Positions 34,038 through 40,777 of a stretch of DNA of 64,000 nucleotides are shown here, one piece after another. Position 1 is the stretch's first letter, and every line of letters begins with the position of its first letter. The notes under the pieces were generated by a model. It was not told where the DNA came from, did no database searches, and saw nothing but the letters and a program-made list of their open reading frames with translations. Location: NCBI GenBank assembly GCA_020687605.1, contig JAJEQY010000007.1, forward strand, positions 21,114-85,113. Direction: 5' to 3'. This DNA is from Intestinimonas aquisgranensis. GTDB lineage: Bacteria; Bacillota; Clostridia; Oscillospirales; Oscillospiraceae. The translations under genes were made by a program, and so were the position numbers.

Positions 34038-34066
34038 CAAAAGTCCCCTCAATTTGAGGGGACTTT
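34038..34066. terminator. Palindrome copy 12
   Basis: Full AGTCCCC-type copy with flanking A and T runs, back-to-back with the previous stem. Last complete copy in the window. Confidence 0.75.
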
Positions 34067-34199
34067 TTCATCACAAAATCGAACGTGGATCGTGACAAAG
34101 GTGAGGGAATCCAGGGCTTCGACACCGCTCGTCCACGGACAAGCATTCCGCGTCGATGATTGTATATGAGCACCCACGCACAGATGCTCCTTTGTCCGG

Positions 34200-34205
34200 T
34201 ATAAT
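34200..34205 (+). promoter_or_regulatory. -10 element upstream of DUF6514 gene
   Basis: Perfect TATAAT 30 bp before the start at 34236. The -35 position (CGCACA) is poor. Confidence 0.4.
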
Positions 34206-34235
34206 AGAGACAAATTCAAGCAGGGGGTGCTTTTT

Positions 34236-34499
34236 ATGCGGGAAGAATTAGTCGCAAAACGCTATCTTTGTGCAAAGATTGCGGGGCCGCTGATCTTGGA
34301 GTATTATCTGCTGGTAAGTCCACTTGCGGAAGACCTGGAGATCTACGGTGTTAAAATTGTTGAGAGGCGGAGTGGAGTAGCCGCTATCGCTCCCGGTCTC
34401 ACAACGAGCGGTCGGAAAATCCTTCACCTGATCGACCTGCTTTCCAAAGGGACTGTTACGCCAACAAGTCTGGCTGATATTGTGGAGGATTGGTTATAA
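34236..34499 (+). CDS. DUF6514-like protein
   Basis: 87 residues, ATG 34236 behind GCAGGGGGTG. A beta-rich N-terminal half (ILEYYLLVSPL, then EIYGVKIVERRSG) and the C-terminal pattern KILHLIDLLSKGTVTPTSLA-DIVEDWL match what I recall of DUF6514 proteins of Clostridia. No biochemical role is known to me. It precedes the Spo0A_C-type gene by 57 bp. Confidence 0.65.
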   Translation: MREELVAKRYLCAKIAGPLILEYYLLVSPLAEDLEIYGVKIVERRSGVAAIAPGLTTSGRKILHLIDLLSKGTVTPTSLADIVEDWL

Positions 34500-34556
34500 G
34501 CTATGGAATCTATCTGTTTAGATGCCCTCGCTTTCACCTAGAAAGGACGGTATCAA

Positions 34557-34937
34557 ATGCCAATCTTCTACTTTGTGCCCGACCGGGAGGCCGACACCTT
34601 CAAAATGCCTTTGACTGCGGAGCGCCTGCTGCGCAGCCTGGGGGCCACCGGGAAGCTGGCCGGCTTCCGCTGCACCGTCTACATGATTGAGCGCATCCAG
34701 GAGAATCCCGAACAGCTCCAGTTGATTACAAAGCGGCTCTATAGAGAAACCGGAAAGAAGTTCGGAGTTTCGGCGGCATCGGTTGAGCGCAATCTCAGAA
34801 CTCTGATTCATTTCTGTTGGAGCCGGACAGATCACAGCTTTTTAGCGCACATTGCGGGAACGGACTTGAGAACCCCGCCTACAAACAGCGAATTTCTCGA
34901 CATGCTTGCCAGCTATTTGCGAGAAATGGGTGGCTGA
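34557..34937 (+). CDS. Spo0A C-terminal-domain-like DNA-binding protein
   Basis: 126 residues, ATG 34557 behind GAAAGGACGG. From residue 22 on: RLLRSLGATGKLAGFRCTVY, then ITKRLYRETGKKFGVSAASV and ERNLRTLIHFCWSR, the order of the Spo0A effector domain with its recognition helix region. There is no receiver domain, so it is not controlled by phosphorelay. Such stand-alone Spo0A_C proteins are frequent on Clostridial mobile elements and may regulate excision or transfer genes. Confidence 0.8.
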   Translation: MPIFYFVPDREADTFKMPLTAERLLRSLGATGKLAGFRCTVYMIERIQENPEQLQLITKRLYRETGKKFGVSAASVERNLRTLIHFCWSRTDHSFLAHIAGTDLRTPPTNSEFLDMLASYLREMGG

Positions 34938-34967
34938 AAAGAGGGGAGGCATTGGCCTCCCCTCTTT
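34938..34967 (+). terminator. Strong hairpin terminator
   Basis: AAAGAGGGGAGGC (34938-34950) pairs with GCCTCCCCTCTTT (34955-34967), loop ATTG, directly after the Spo0A_C gene. Confidence 0.85.
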
Positions 34968-35043
34968 CTATGTCGATGGAAGTTGACCCAATGCGGGCTA
35001 TGCTGATTGCAGTCGGCCATTATCGACAGGAATGGACTGTATT

Positions 35044-35072
35044 TTGACAGAATTCGCTCCACTTTTTATCAA
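35044..35072 (+). promoter_or_regulatory. Promoter upstream of conserved block R1
   Basis: TTGACA at 35044-35049, 17-base spacer, TATCAA at 35067-35072. It drives toward the non-coding region and the TnpW-like and recombinase genes. Confidence 0.5.
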
Positions 35073-35142
35073 AAAACAAGCACAATGAGCAAAGAAAGCA
35101 GCTTGTTGGAAAATGATGATCTTCCTAAAATGCACATCAAAA

Positions 35143-35207
35143 TGAGGGGACTTTCGACACCGACGCCAATCGGCACAGGCCCGCCGCCTTTCCGGCGGGC
35201 CTGTGCG
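35143..35207. repeat. Half palindrome and GC-rich stem
   Basis: Only the right arm of the element palindrome (TGAGGGGACTTTC, 35143-35155) remains, followed by a 13-bp stem (GCACAGGCCCGCC and complement, 35174-35207). Confidence 0.6.
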
Positions 35208-35239
35208 GGCTGGCGACAGTTCGATAATTGAATAGGTCC

Positions 35240-35598
35240 ACTGGGTACGTCCGATATGCGTCCGAGAGGAAAGCCGTGCGGGAATGAGCAGGCCATGACC
35301 CCACTTTGAGAAGGGAGGTATAGGGAGAGCAGCCATCCGCGCACAAACAGGCCGTGGCGGGCCTGGGGGCGATGATCCGCATATCGGGGAGATACGATTG
35401 TCCAGTCTCAGTCCGAGCGTTGAAGCGGTCCAAAGAGGCCGTGAGCCGTCGCAGGCAAAGAGGGCAACCTGCGAGACCCGCAGGGGGTGAAATTCCCGTG
35501 TAAGGCGTGCCAGCGCCGTCCAGTGTGTTCCTGAAACCCGTTCCAACTCATTATCACGATACCAAGAGCCGCACCTGCATGAGGGGGCGGTTTTTGTC
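35240..35598 (+). ncRNA. Conserved block R1 (structured RNA or decayed small gene)
   Basis: No supported gene here, yet five sequence blocks recur in the same order on the minus strand at 38481-38780: GCCATGACCC (35292), AAACAGG..TGGC..GCCTG..GGGCGA (35345), GCGTTGAA (35417), GGGTGAAATTCCCGTG (35485) and GCCAGC.GCCGTCC (35509). It ends with a CCGC/GCGG hairpin and TTTTT (35569-35595), a likely terminator. One frame is open to GEIPV and stop at 35501-35503, so a small protein remnant is possible. Lies between Spo0A_C and the TnpW-like gene. Confidence 0.4.
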
Positions 35599-35628
35599 AT
35601 ATTATGCGAAACTATGGAGGATTGCACT

Positions 35629-35799
35629 ATGGAAAAGAAAATTCAGCTTCCCAAAGAAGCGCAGCCCTGGACGGAGGTAGAGGTACTTTTTATCGACGGT
35701 TGCAAAGTTACGGTGCGGTACAGCAGACAGAAAAACCCGTCTGCTGTCAAGGTGATTAAAGAAACTCTTTTAGTCAGCGGAACTACTCGAAAAATCTGA
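35629..35799 (+). CDS. TnpW-like small protein
   Basis: 56 residues from ATG 35629 behind TGGAGGA; ATG 35614 would add five. The segment EVLFIDGCKVTVRYS followed by KVIKETLL resembles TnpW (compare YKVRVHFS and DKIKRML in the 51203 protein): a short beta hairpin, then a helix. TnpW genes accompany TnpX/TndX-type serine recombinases in Clostridial transposons, and this one is 112 bp before such a recombinase. Similarity is weak; role unknown. Confidence 0.5.
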   Translation: MEKKIQLPKEAQPWTEVEVLFIDGCKVTVRYSRQKNPSAVKVIKETLLVSGTTRKI

Positions 35800-35910
35800 T
35801 TTTTTGCATATTTTGCTTAAATATGAGATAATAATGGTGTAAATGGCACCTTGAAAACAAAATATTCCGGCCGCCATATATACACCATTCTCAGAAAGCG
35901 AGAGGTATAT

Positions 35911-37611
35911 ATGGCTGAAAAAATCATGCAAGGCATAAAGCAGATTTCTGAGTTGATCGGACAGGCTGTCAAAAAGCGTGTGGTGTGCCTTTACCGTGTA
36001 TCCACGGTAGGCCAGGTGGAAAAGGACGACATTCCCATGCAGAAGCAGTATTGCCGGGAGTTTTGCCGTGGGCAATCCGGCTGGGAGATCGTGAAAGAAT
36101 TTTCCGAAAAAGGAGTTTCCGGCTTCAAAGTCTCCGCCAAGGACAGAGACGCAATACAGGAAATTCAAAAAATGGCCTTGAAAGGCGAGTTTAATATTCT
36201 GCTGGTTTTCATGTTTGACCGCCTGGGCCGCCGGGACGATGAAACGCCTTTTGTCGTGGAGTGGTTTGTCAAGCAGGGCATTGAAGTCTGGAGCGCCATG
36301 GAAGGTCAGCAGCGTTTTGACACCCATGTGGATAAACTCCTGAACTATATCCGTTACTGGCAAGCCTCCGGGGAGAGCATCAAGACCTCCCTGCGGGTAA
36401 AAACCCGGCTGGAACAGTTGACCCAGGAGGGGTATTATACCGGCGGGCGCGTACCGTTTGGCTATCAGGCGGTGAAGCGGGGCCGAATCAACAAGAAAAA
36501 TCACGAGGTCCGCGATCTTGCCATTGAGCCCGGAGAGGCGGAGGTCATGAAAATCATCTTCCAAAAATACGTCTATGAAGGGTACGGGGCGCTGAGACTG
36601 CACCGCTATTTAATGGATCAGGGCCTCCGCACGAAAGACGGCAAGACAATCACAATGGGTATCATCAACCGGGTCATTAAAAACCCTATCTGTATTGGAA
36701 TCATCCAAAAGGGAGAAAGCCAGTCGAGCGTACTGCCCGAACTCAAAATCATTGACGAGGAAGTGTTCGCCAGGGCTCAGGAGATTGTGCGTGAGCGGGT
36801 AGTCCCTCAAAGCGAGGTCCCTCTTACGACCAGAGGGCAGTCCCTTCTGGTGGGGAATGTCTACTGTGGGCATTGTGGCGCACGGCTCTCACTGGCTACC
36901 GCCGGACGGAACTATAAGAAGAAGGACGGAACGGTAGTGAAAAAAACCTATTCCTGCTACAAGTGTTATAACAAAGCTATGGCCGCGGAGAAATGCGACG
37001 GGCAGACCACCTACGGCGTCTCCAAACTGGATAATCTGGTGGATCAAATCATCCACATCCAGCTTCAACGGATTCAAAAAGCCCCGCCCCAGGCGCTGAT
37101 TGAAAAACAGCGGGACCGGGAGGCGGAGCAGGTGAAGGCCAAGGCAAAACTTTTGAGGGAGCAATACCAGCAGAAACAGCGGGACTACCAGGACTTGAAA
37201 GAAGAAACGCTGAAGGTGGTCCGGGGGACCAGCCGCTTGAATGTAGACCTTCTAAACAATCTGATCGAGGAGACTACCGTACAAATGGCAGAATTGGAAG
37301 GTCAAATACGGACAGCGGAAGCCGAACTGCGCGAGGTCCTTTCCGGCGCTGAACAGGTGCGGCAGGAGTACGCCCAGTTAATGGATTGGGCGGGGTTGTA
37401 TGATAATTGCTCCTTCGAGGCAAAGAAAATGATTGCGGCGCAGTTTGTGAAAGCGGTCCGGGTCAAGCGCGGCTATGAGGTGGACATTGAATTTAATGTT
37501 TCCTTTGAGGAATTTCAGACCCTTTATCTGGAGCCGGAGAGTGAGGAAGATCGGCGCTCCCGGTCTGCTACTTATCTCTCCCTTGTGGAGAAATCCGGGC
37601 AGGCTGGTTGA
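35911..37611 (+). CDS. Large serine recombinase of element A
   Basis: 566 residues, ATG 35911 behind GAGAGG. The resolvase domain (about 22-165) has the catalytic serine in CLYRVSTVGQ and the FMFDRLGRRDDE segment. A recombinase domain follows (QEGYYTGGRVPFGYQAVKRG, about 185-290), then a zinc ribbon (YCGHCGARLS with SCYKC, about 330-370) and a coiled coil (about 405-500). This is the full layout of integrases that insert and excise ICEs at short att sites without host factors. Being the last gene before a broken TndX gene, it is the likely integrase. Confidence 0.92.
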   Translation: MAEKIMQGIKQISELIGQAVKKRVVCLYRVSTVGQVEKDDIPMQKQYCREFCRGQSGWEIVKEFSEKGVSGFKVSAKDRDAIQEIQKMALKGEFNILLVFMFDRLGRRDDETPFVVEWFVKQGIEVWSAMEGQQRFDTHVDKLLNYIRYWQASGESIKTSLRVKTRLEQLTQEGYYTGGRVPFGYQAVKRGRINKKNHEVRDLAIEPGEAEVMKIIFQKYVYEGYGALRLHRYLMDQGLRTKDGKTITMGIINRVIKNPICIGIIQKGESQSSVLPELKIIDEEVFARAQEIVRERVVPQSEVPLTTRGQSLLVGNVYCGHCGARLSLATAGRNYKKKDGTVVKKTYSCYKCYNKAMAAEKCDGQTTYGVSKLDNLVDQIIHIQLQRIQKAPPQALIEKQRDREAEQVKAKAKLLREQYQQKQRDYQDLKEETLKVVRGTSRLNVDLLNNLIEETTVQMAELEGQIRTAEAELREVLSGAEQVRQEYAQLMDWAGLYDNCSFEAKKMIAAQFVKAVRVKRGYEVDIEFNVSFEEFQTLYLEPESEEDRRSRSATYLSLVEKSGQAG

Positions 37612-37714
37612 AAATACGCCCCATCTTCAAGACAATCGACATTTTCTCTTTTATCCAGTTTCTTTCCCGGCAAACAAACTACATAATAAAATTCTTTTTG
37701 CTAAAAGTGCTTTA
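37612..37714. other. Probable right attachment region of element A
   Basis: 103 bp between the recombinase stop and the point where the neighbouring TndX gene loses its reading (after NEWYTK). Large serine recombinases act within such distance of their gene. The crossover dinucleotide cannot be told without the other junction. Confidence 0.45.
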
Positions 37715-38176
37715 TTTGGTGTACCATTCATTGATGATATTGCGGAAGGGCGTAAACTCGTTGTCGCCCTGAGTGCTGTCTACACCATCATTCACCGCAA
37801 TAAAGTGAATATCATGTTCGGGAAACATGATCTCCGTATACATACCGACTTGCAGATAATCACGTCCGAAACGCGACATATCCTTGATGATAACACGCTT
37901 GACAAGGCCAGCCTCAATGTCTGCGATCATCTGCTGAAAGCCTGGGCGGTTGAAGGTCGTACCTGAGATGCCGTCATCAACATAGAATTTGAAATTGTTA
38001 TATCCATGCTCACGGGCATACTTTTCCAGGATTTTTTTCTGGTTTACAATGCTATTGCTGTCACCCTGCAATTCATCGTCACGGGATAAGCGACAATACA
38101 AAGCTGTAAGTTCTTCGGAGCTCATAGCCGTGTAAGGGAATTGAAGCGCGGCAGCGGTGTTTGACTGATAATACAT
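37712..38176 (-). pseudogene. TndX-type serine recombinase, N-terminal fragment
   Basis: Only 154 residues of a family normally over 500. The resolvase domain is complete and well conserved: LYCRLSRDDELQGDSNSIVN with catalytic Ser, KFYVDDGISGTTFNRPGFQQ, IIKDMSRFGRDYLQVG. After FRNIINEWYTK the frame stops, where TndX proteins continue with D-T-S-x-K-I-R and the recombinase and zinc domains. The break is abrupt, next to element A's recombinase, so element A may have inserted here. The missing part might lie beyond the window's left edge. Confidence 0.8.
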
Positions 38177-38267
38177 AAATACCTCCTATCCGGCAGTCAA
38201 ACACGATATTGAAGCCCAACTTCATTATACCGCGCTTTCTTTTCCCTGTCTGCCTGTTAGGAGGTTT

Positions 38268-38441
38268 TCAAGTCACAGTTTGTTTCTGAACATCGGCTTT
38301 TATCAGGTTCTCCAGTTTGGAGGCTATCGTCTGATTTCCCGTTTGAGGGAAAAAGGAATTGACGATAAAGGTCGTATTGCCGATCTTCTTTGTGCTCCGC
38401 ATAGGCGGGGCATATTTATTTTCAGATTGAATTTTCTGCAT
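38268..38441 (-). CDS. tnpW: TnpW family transposon protein
   Basis: 57 residues from the ATG at 38441 with AAAGGGG upstream; a longer frame to 38477 has no site. The core STKKIGNTTFIVNSFFPQTG and ASKLENLIKAD is that of TnpW, a small protein encoded next to TnpX/TndX recombinases. It is 92 bp downstream-side of the tndX start, on the same strand, just before it in transcription order. Its biochemical function is not established. Confidence 0.75.
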   Translation of the reverse strand: MQKIQSENKYAPPMRSTKKIGNTTFIVNSFFPQTGNQTIASKLENLIKADVQKQTVT

Positions 38442-38480
38442 AATAAGGCCCCTTTCATGCCATTTCATTAAAACCATAAA

Positions 38481-38780
38481 AGAGGCAGAAAACGGACGGC
38501 TGCTGGCCGCAGCTCCACGGGAATCTCACCCCGGCCCATGCTGATGGGTGCGCCGCGCAATGCTTTGAGGGCGTTCAACGCGGGAGTATCATTATCCTGT
38601 CTGTGTATCCTCGCCCACAGGCTGCCACACCTGTTTCACAGCCTGGTTTTGTCGCTCACCTGTTTGGTAGGGGTCCCTTCCTGCGGACTTGCAACAGGGT
38701 CATGGCGCACCGGCTGACCGGCTCCACACAGATAGATCGTATCCGTCTGCCTTATGCTGCACCGGTGGCCTCCCGCCGGG
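38481..38780 (-). ncRNA. Conserved block R2 (structured RNA or small gene)
   Basis: Second copy of the R1 blocks on the minus strand: GCCATGACCC (38698-38707), AAACAGG..TGGC..GCCTG..GGGCGAGGAT (38607-38636), GCGTTGAA (38574-38581), GGGTGAGATTCCCGTG (38516-38531) and GCCAGCAGCCGTCC (38494-38507). Spacers differ in length and contain stems (CCCAT/ATGGG). One frame reads ALNALKALRGAPISMGRGEI and on to a stop, so coding is an alternative. Located between the HTH gene and tnpW/tndX. Confidence 0.4.
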
Positions 38781-38839
38781 CTTTCTTTTTCAAGGTGACA
38801 CCATGCGGAAAGGGGAACGCATGGCGGCGAGCCAAAATG

Positions 38840-39082
38840 TTAATTCAGCTCAAATTTCAGGATTGCGACGATCAATTTCGTTTCCAGCCGGTGGCGCAGG
38901 TCCTCGTCCACTTGGGTACGATAAACGCCCTGTGCATCATAGCTTGTCCGTGTGGACAATGTAGCTATGTAACCGGAGTAATGCCGTACCACCTGGTTTA
39001 CCGCATCGGGATCACCACTGACAGCGGCAGCAATAACCGGATATGGAAGCAGGGCTGACCGCGTGTTCACGGGTTTAATCAT
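38840..39082 (-). CDS. HTH_16-type conjugative element protein (Tn916 ORF8-like)
   Basis: 80 residues from the ATG at 39082 with GGGAGGTG upstream; an overlapping GTG three codons earlier lies inside that site. The pattern PYPVIAAAVSGDPDAVNQVV, HYSGYIATLSTR and RHRLETKLIVAILKFEL is that of the short HTH proteins (PF12645) paired with a sigma-like gene in Tn916 and relatives. The pair is thought to act in regulation of excision or transfer. It overlaps the upstream sigma gene by 8 bp. Confidence 0.85.
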   Translation of the reverse strand: MIKPVNTRSALLPYPVIAAAVSGDPDAVNQVVRHYSGYIATLSTRTSYDAQGVYRTQVDEDLRHRLETKLIVAILKFELN

Positions 39083-39500
39083 CCGCTTCACCTCCCATCA
39101 GCTCAATTAGCAGCCGATAGGCTTTCCGCTTGTGGGTGTTGACCGTCCGACGGGCCATGTGCATGATCTCGCCGATCTCACGGTCTGCCAATTCCAAAAA
39201 CCAGAACATCAGGAAGATGTCCCGATCCTTTGGAGGCAGAATGTTCAGCGCATCAGCCAGCCGGTCATCTTCAATCAGGATCACATCATTTCCCACCGGG
39301 AAAGGTGTGTATTCCCAGGGATACCGGTCCCACGCCGCAAGCTGCTCCATCGCTTCCTCCGGCAGCTCGCTGAAAGGAACTTCCTGCTTCTGCCTGCGGC
39401 TGATCTCTCGATAGCCATTACAGGCTTCGCATTTCAGAACCTTTTTGCAATAGCTGTCAAAAGTATGCTGCTTATGCTCGTAGTAGCGTTCAGGTGTCAT
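39075..39500 (-). CDS. Tn916 ORF7-like sigma factor
   Basis: 141 residues from the ATG at 39500, which has a perfect AAAGGAGGTGA. The C-terminal region 4 helix-turn-helix reads ILPPKDRDIFLMFWFLELAD, REIGEIMHMARRTVNTHKRK. The N-terminus has YYEHKQHTFDSYCKKVLKCE, usual for these element-borne sigma-like proteins. A second in-frame ATG at 39623 has its own GAAAGGAG site and would add 41 residues (MNGKSFFENHPDNRPKAT...), so two forms may be made. Coupled to the HTH gene downstream. Confidence 0.8.
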   Translation of the reverse strand: MTPERYYEHKQHTFDSYCKKVLKCEACNGYREISRRQKQEVPFSELPEEAMEQLAAWDRYPWEYTPFPVGNDVILIEDDRLADALNILPPKDRDIFLMFWFLELADREIGEIMHMARRTVNTHKRKAYRLLIELMGGEADD

Positions 39501-39623
39501 AATCTCACCTCCTTTTGTCCCAGGAGGGAGGTCATTTCTTCCCCTTTCGCCCACTACTCGTTCTGCTACGGTCGCTTTTGGCCGATTATCAGGATGATTT
39601 TCAAAAAAAGATTTGCCGTTCAT

Positions 39624-40042
39624 ATTTTTCTCCTTTCGTTTCGTGCGGGTGAATTGACCAGCGCGAAACGAAGGTGGTGAACGGCAGCCGATAGAAAAAC
39701 AGAAAAAACGACAAAAAACGCCTGCCCGCAAGTTGCGGACAGGCGTAAAGGAATTATAAGAAATATTTACATGAATTGTGTGTTCATCTTTATAACCGCA
39801 GCATCCCAGCAATCGGTGAAGGCTTTTTTGACAATGTAAAGCCTATATGATTTTGCTTGAATATTGCGGCCTTCATGGCGGCTCCCTCCGTGGGCCGCCG
39901 CTCCTGGTATCACTCTCCTTCAGGCAAAATAAGAGCGGCGGCCTTGATTTCTCAAAGCCGCCGCTGGTTGAATAGGCGCGTCGAAAGGGCTACCGTGCGA
40001 CGGCTTTTTTTCTTTGCCGTCGCCCGGCAGATTCAATTTTGT
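39624..40042. other. Intergenic region with three hairpins
   Basis: About 420 bp with no gene. Stems at 39719-39745 (CGCCTGcCCGCAA), 39934-39965 (AGCGGCGGC) and 39997-40023 (GCGACGGC with an 11-base T-rich loop). The last follows the stop of the minus-strand gene at 40043 and probably terminates it; the first follows no gene on the plus strand. Confidence 0.6.
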
Positions 40043-40681
40043 TTACTGTTGATGGGCTGCGTCAGCCTCAGCCTGAGTAAGTTGGCCGTTGTCAACCGCG
40101 TCGTTAAGGGCTTTGTCCAGTTCCTCGTTCGATGCGTAGTTGCCGATGTGGACGGACTCGCCGTTTTCTTTCGTCACATTAACACCATATTCCGAAACCA
40201 CATCCTCGGTGGGAGGGATCATGGAATAGGTATCTCCCTCGCCGTTATCCTTGGAATATAAGGTCCCGCTTTTGATGCTTTCAAGTGTTTCTTGATATTC
40301 GGCGATGGTGGCATCTACGCTTTCCTGTGTCCATTCGTGAAAAACTCCCTGCCCGTCATACCAGCCATCGCCTGTGCCGATCAGGGCCTCCAGTTCTTCC
40401 TTTTGGGTGGCGATCCACTTCTCATACTCCTCTGCCGTCCACCATTCAATATCTGGTGCAGGGTTGTTTTTCTCATAGCCCGCTTCCGCCACCCAATTTT
40501 CGCCATCGGTGCTAATGCCATCAGCATCATTGAAAAAGATGTCGGTACTTGACATTTGTGCTGTTTCTTCCGCCGATGTCTTAGGCACATCGGTGGCCTG
40601 CGCGCTGGCATAGGTAAAACCCGCAAGGCTTAAACACAAGGCCCCGCACAGCCCCGCAACCAGCAGTTTTCTGTTTTTCAT
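40043..40681 (-). CDS. Secreted acidic protein beside two-component system
   Basis: 212 residues from the ATG at 40681 (site AGCGAGG). Signal peptide KNRKLLVAGLCGALCLSLAG, cleaved near TYASAQ. The mature part is acidic and helical with Trp/Tyr pairs (EWWTAEEYEKWIATQKEELE, DGWYDGQGVFHEWTQE). Similar small exported proteins are often encoded next to a kinase-regulator pair and may feed back on the sensor. It lies about 100 bp downstream of the kinase gene on the same strand with no strong terminator between. No family recognised. Confidence 0.7.
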   Translation of the reverse strand: MKNRKLLVAGLCGALCLSLAGFTYASAQATDVPKTSAEETAQMSSTDIFFNDADGISTDGENWVAEAGYEKNNPAPDIEWWTAEEYEKWIATQKEELEALIGTGDGWYDGQGVFHEWTQESVDATIAEYQETLESIKSGTLYSKDNGEGDTYSMIPPTEDVVSEYGVNVTKENGESVHIGNYASNEELDKALNDAVDNGQLTQAEADAAHQQ

Positions 40682-40777
40682 GGAAAAAACCTCGCTTTCA
40701 AGAATTATAGCCATCCCCTTGGGGATGGCTATAATATAGCAAAGAGATTTGGATTGAGTTTGCATGGAATATGGATT

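Larger units (their letters stand above)
1..37714 (+). mobile_element. Element A: integrative conjugative element (right part)
   Basis: A complete Gram-positive type IV transfer set is present: MobC and relaxase, PcfB-like, VirD4, VirB6/TrbL-like, PrgI, VirB4 and NlpC/P60 hydrolase, with a large serine recombinase at the far right. Most core genes are GC-rich and on the plus strand. The same palindromic terminator recurs throughout and stops at 35.2 kb, which ties the pieces together. The left end is outside the window. The right limit is set where a TndX-type gene of the next element is interrupted. The AT-rich part (25.6-34 kb) may be a later insertion. Confidence 0.6.

Noticed and set aside
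35240..35598. RNase P RNA, cobalamin riboswitch or group II intron in R1
   Set aside because: Some short matches (GGTGAAATTCC) recall these RNAs, but the other essential conserved segments are missing.
34998..35627. 209-codon minus frame across block R1
   Set aside because: No ribosome site, Pro/Arg-rich composition, and overlaps hairpins and the conserved blocks of the opposite strand.
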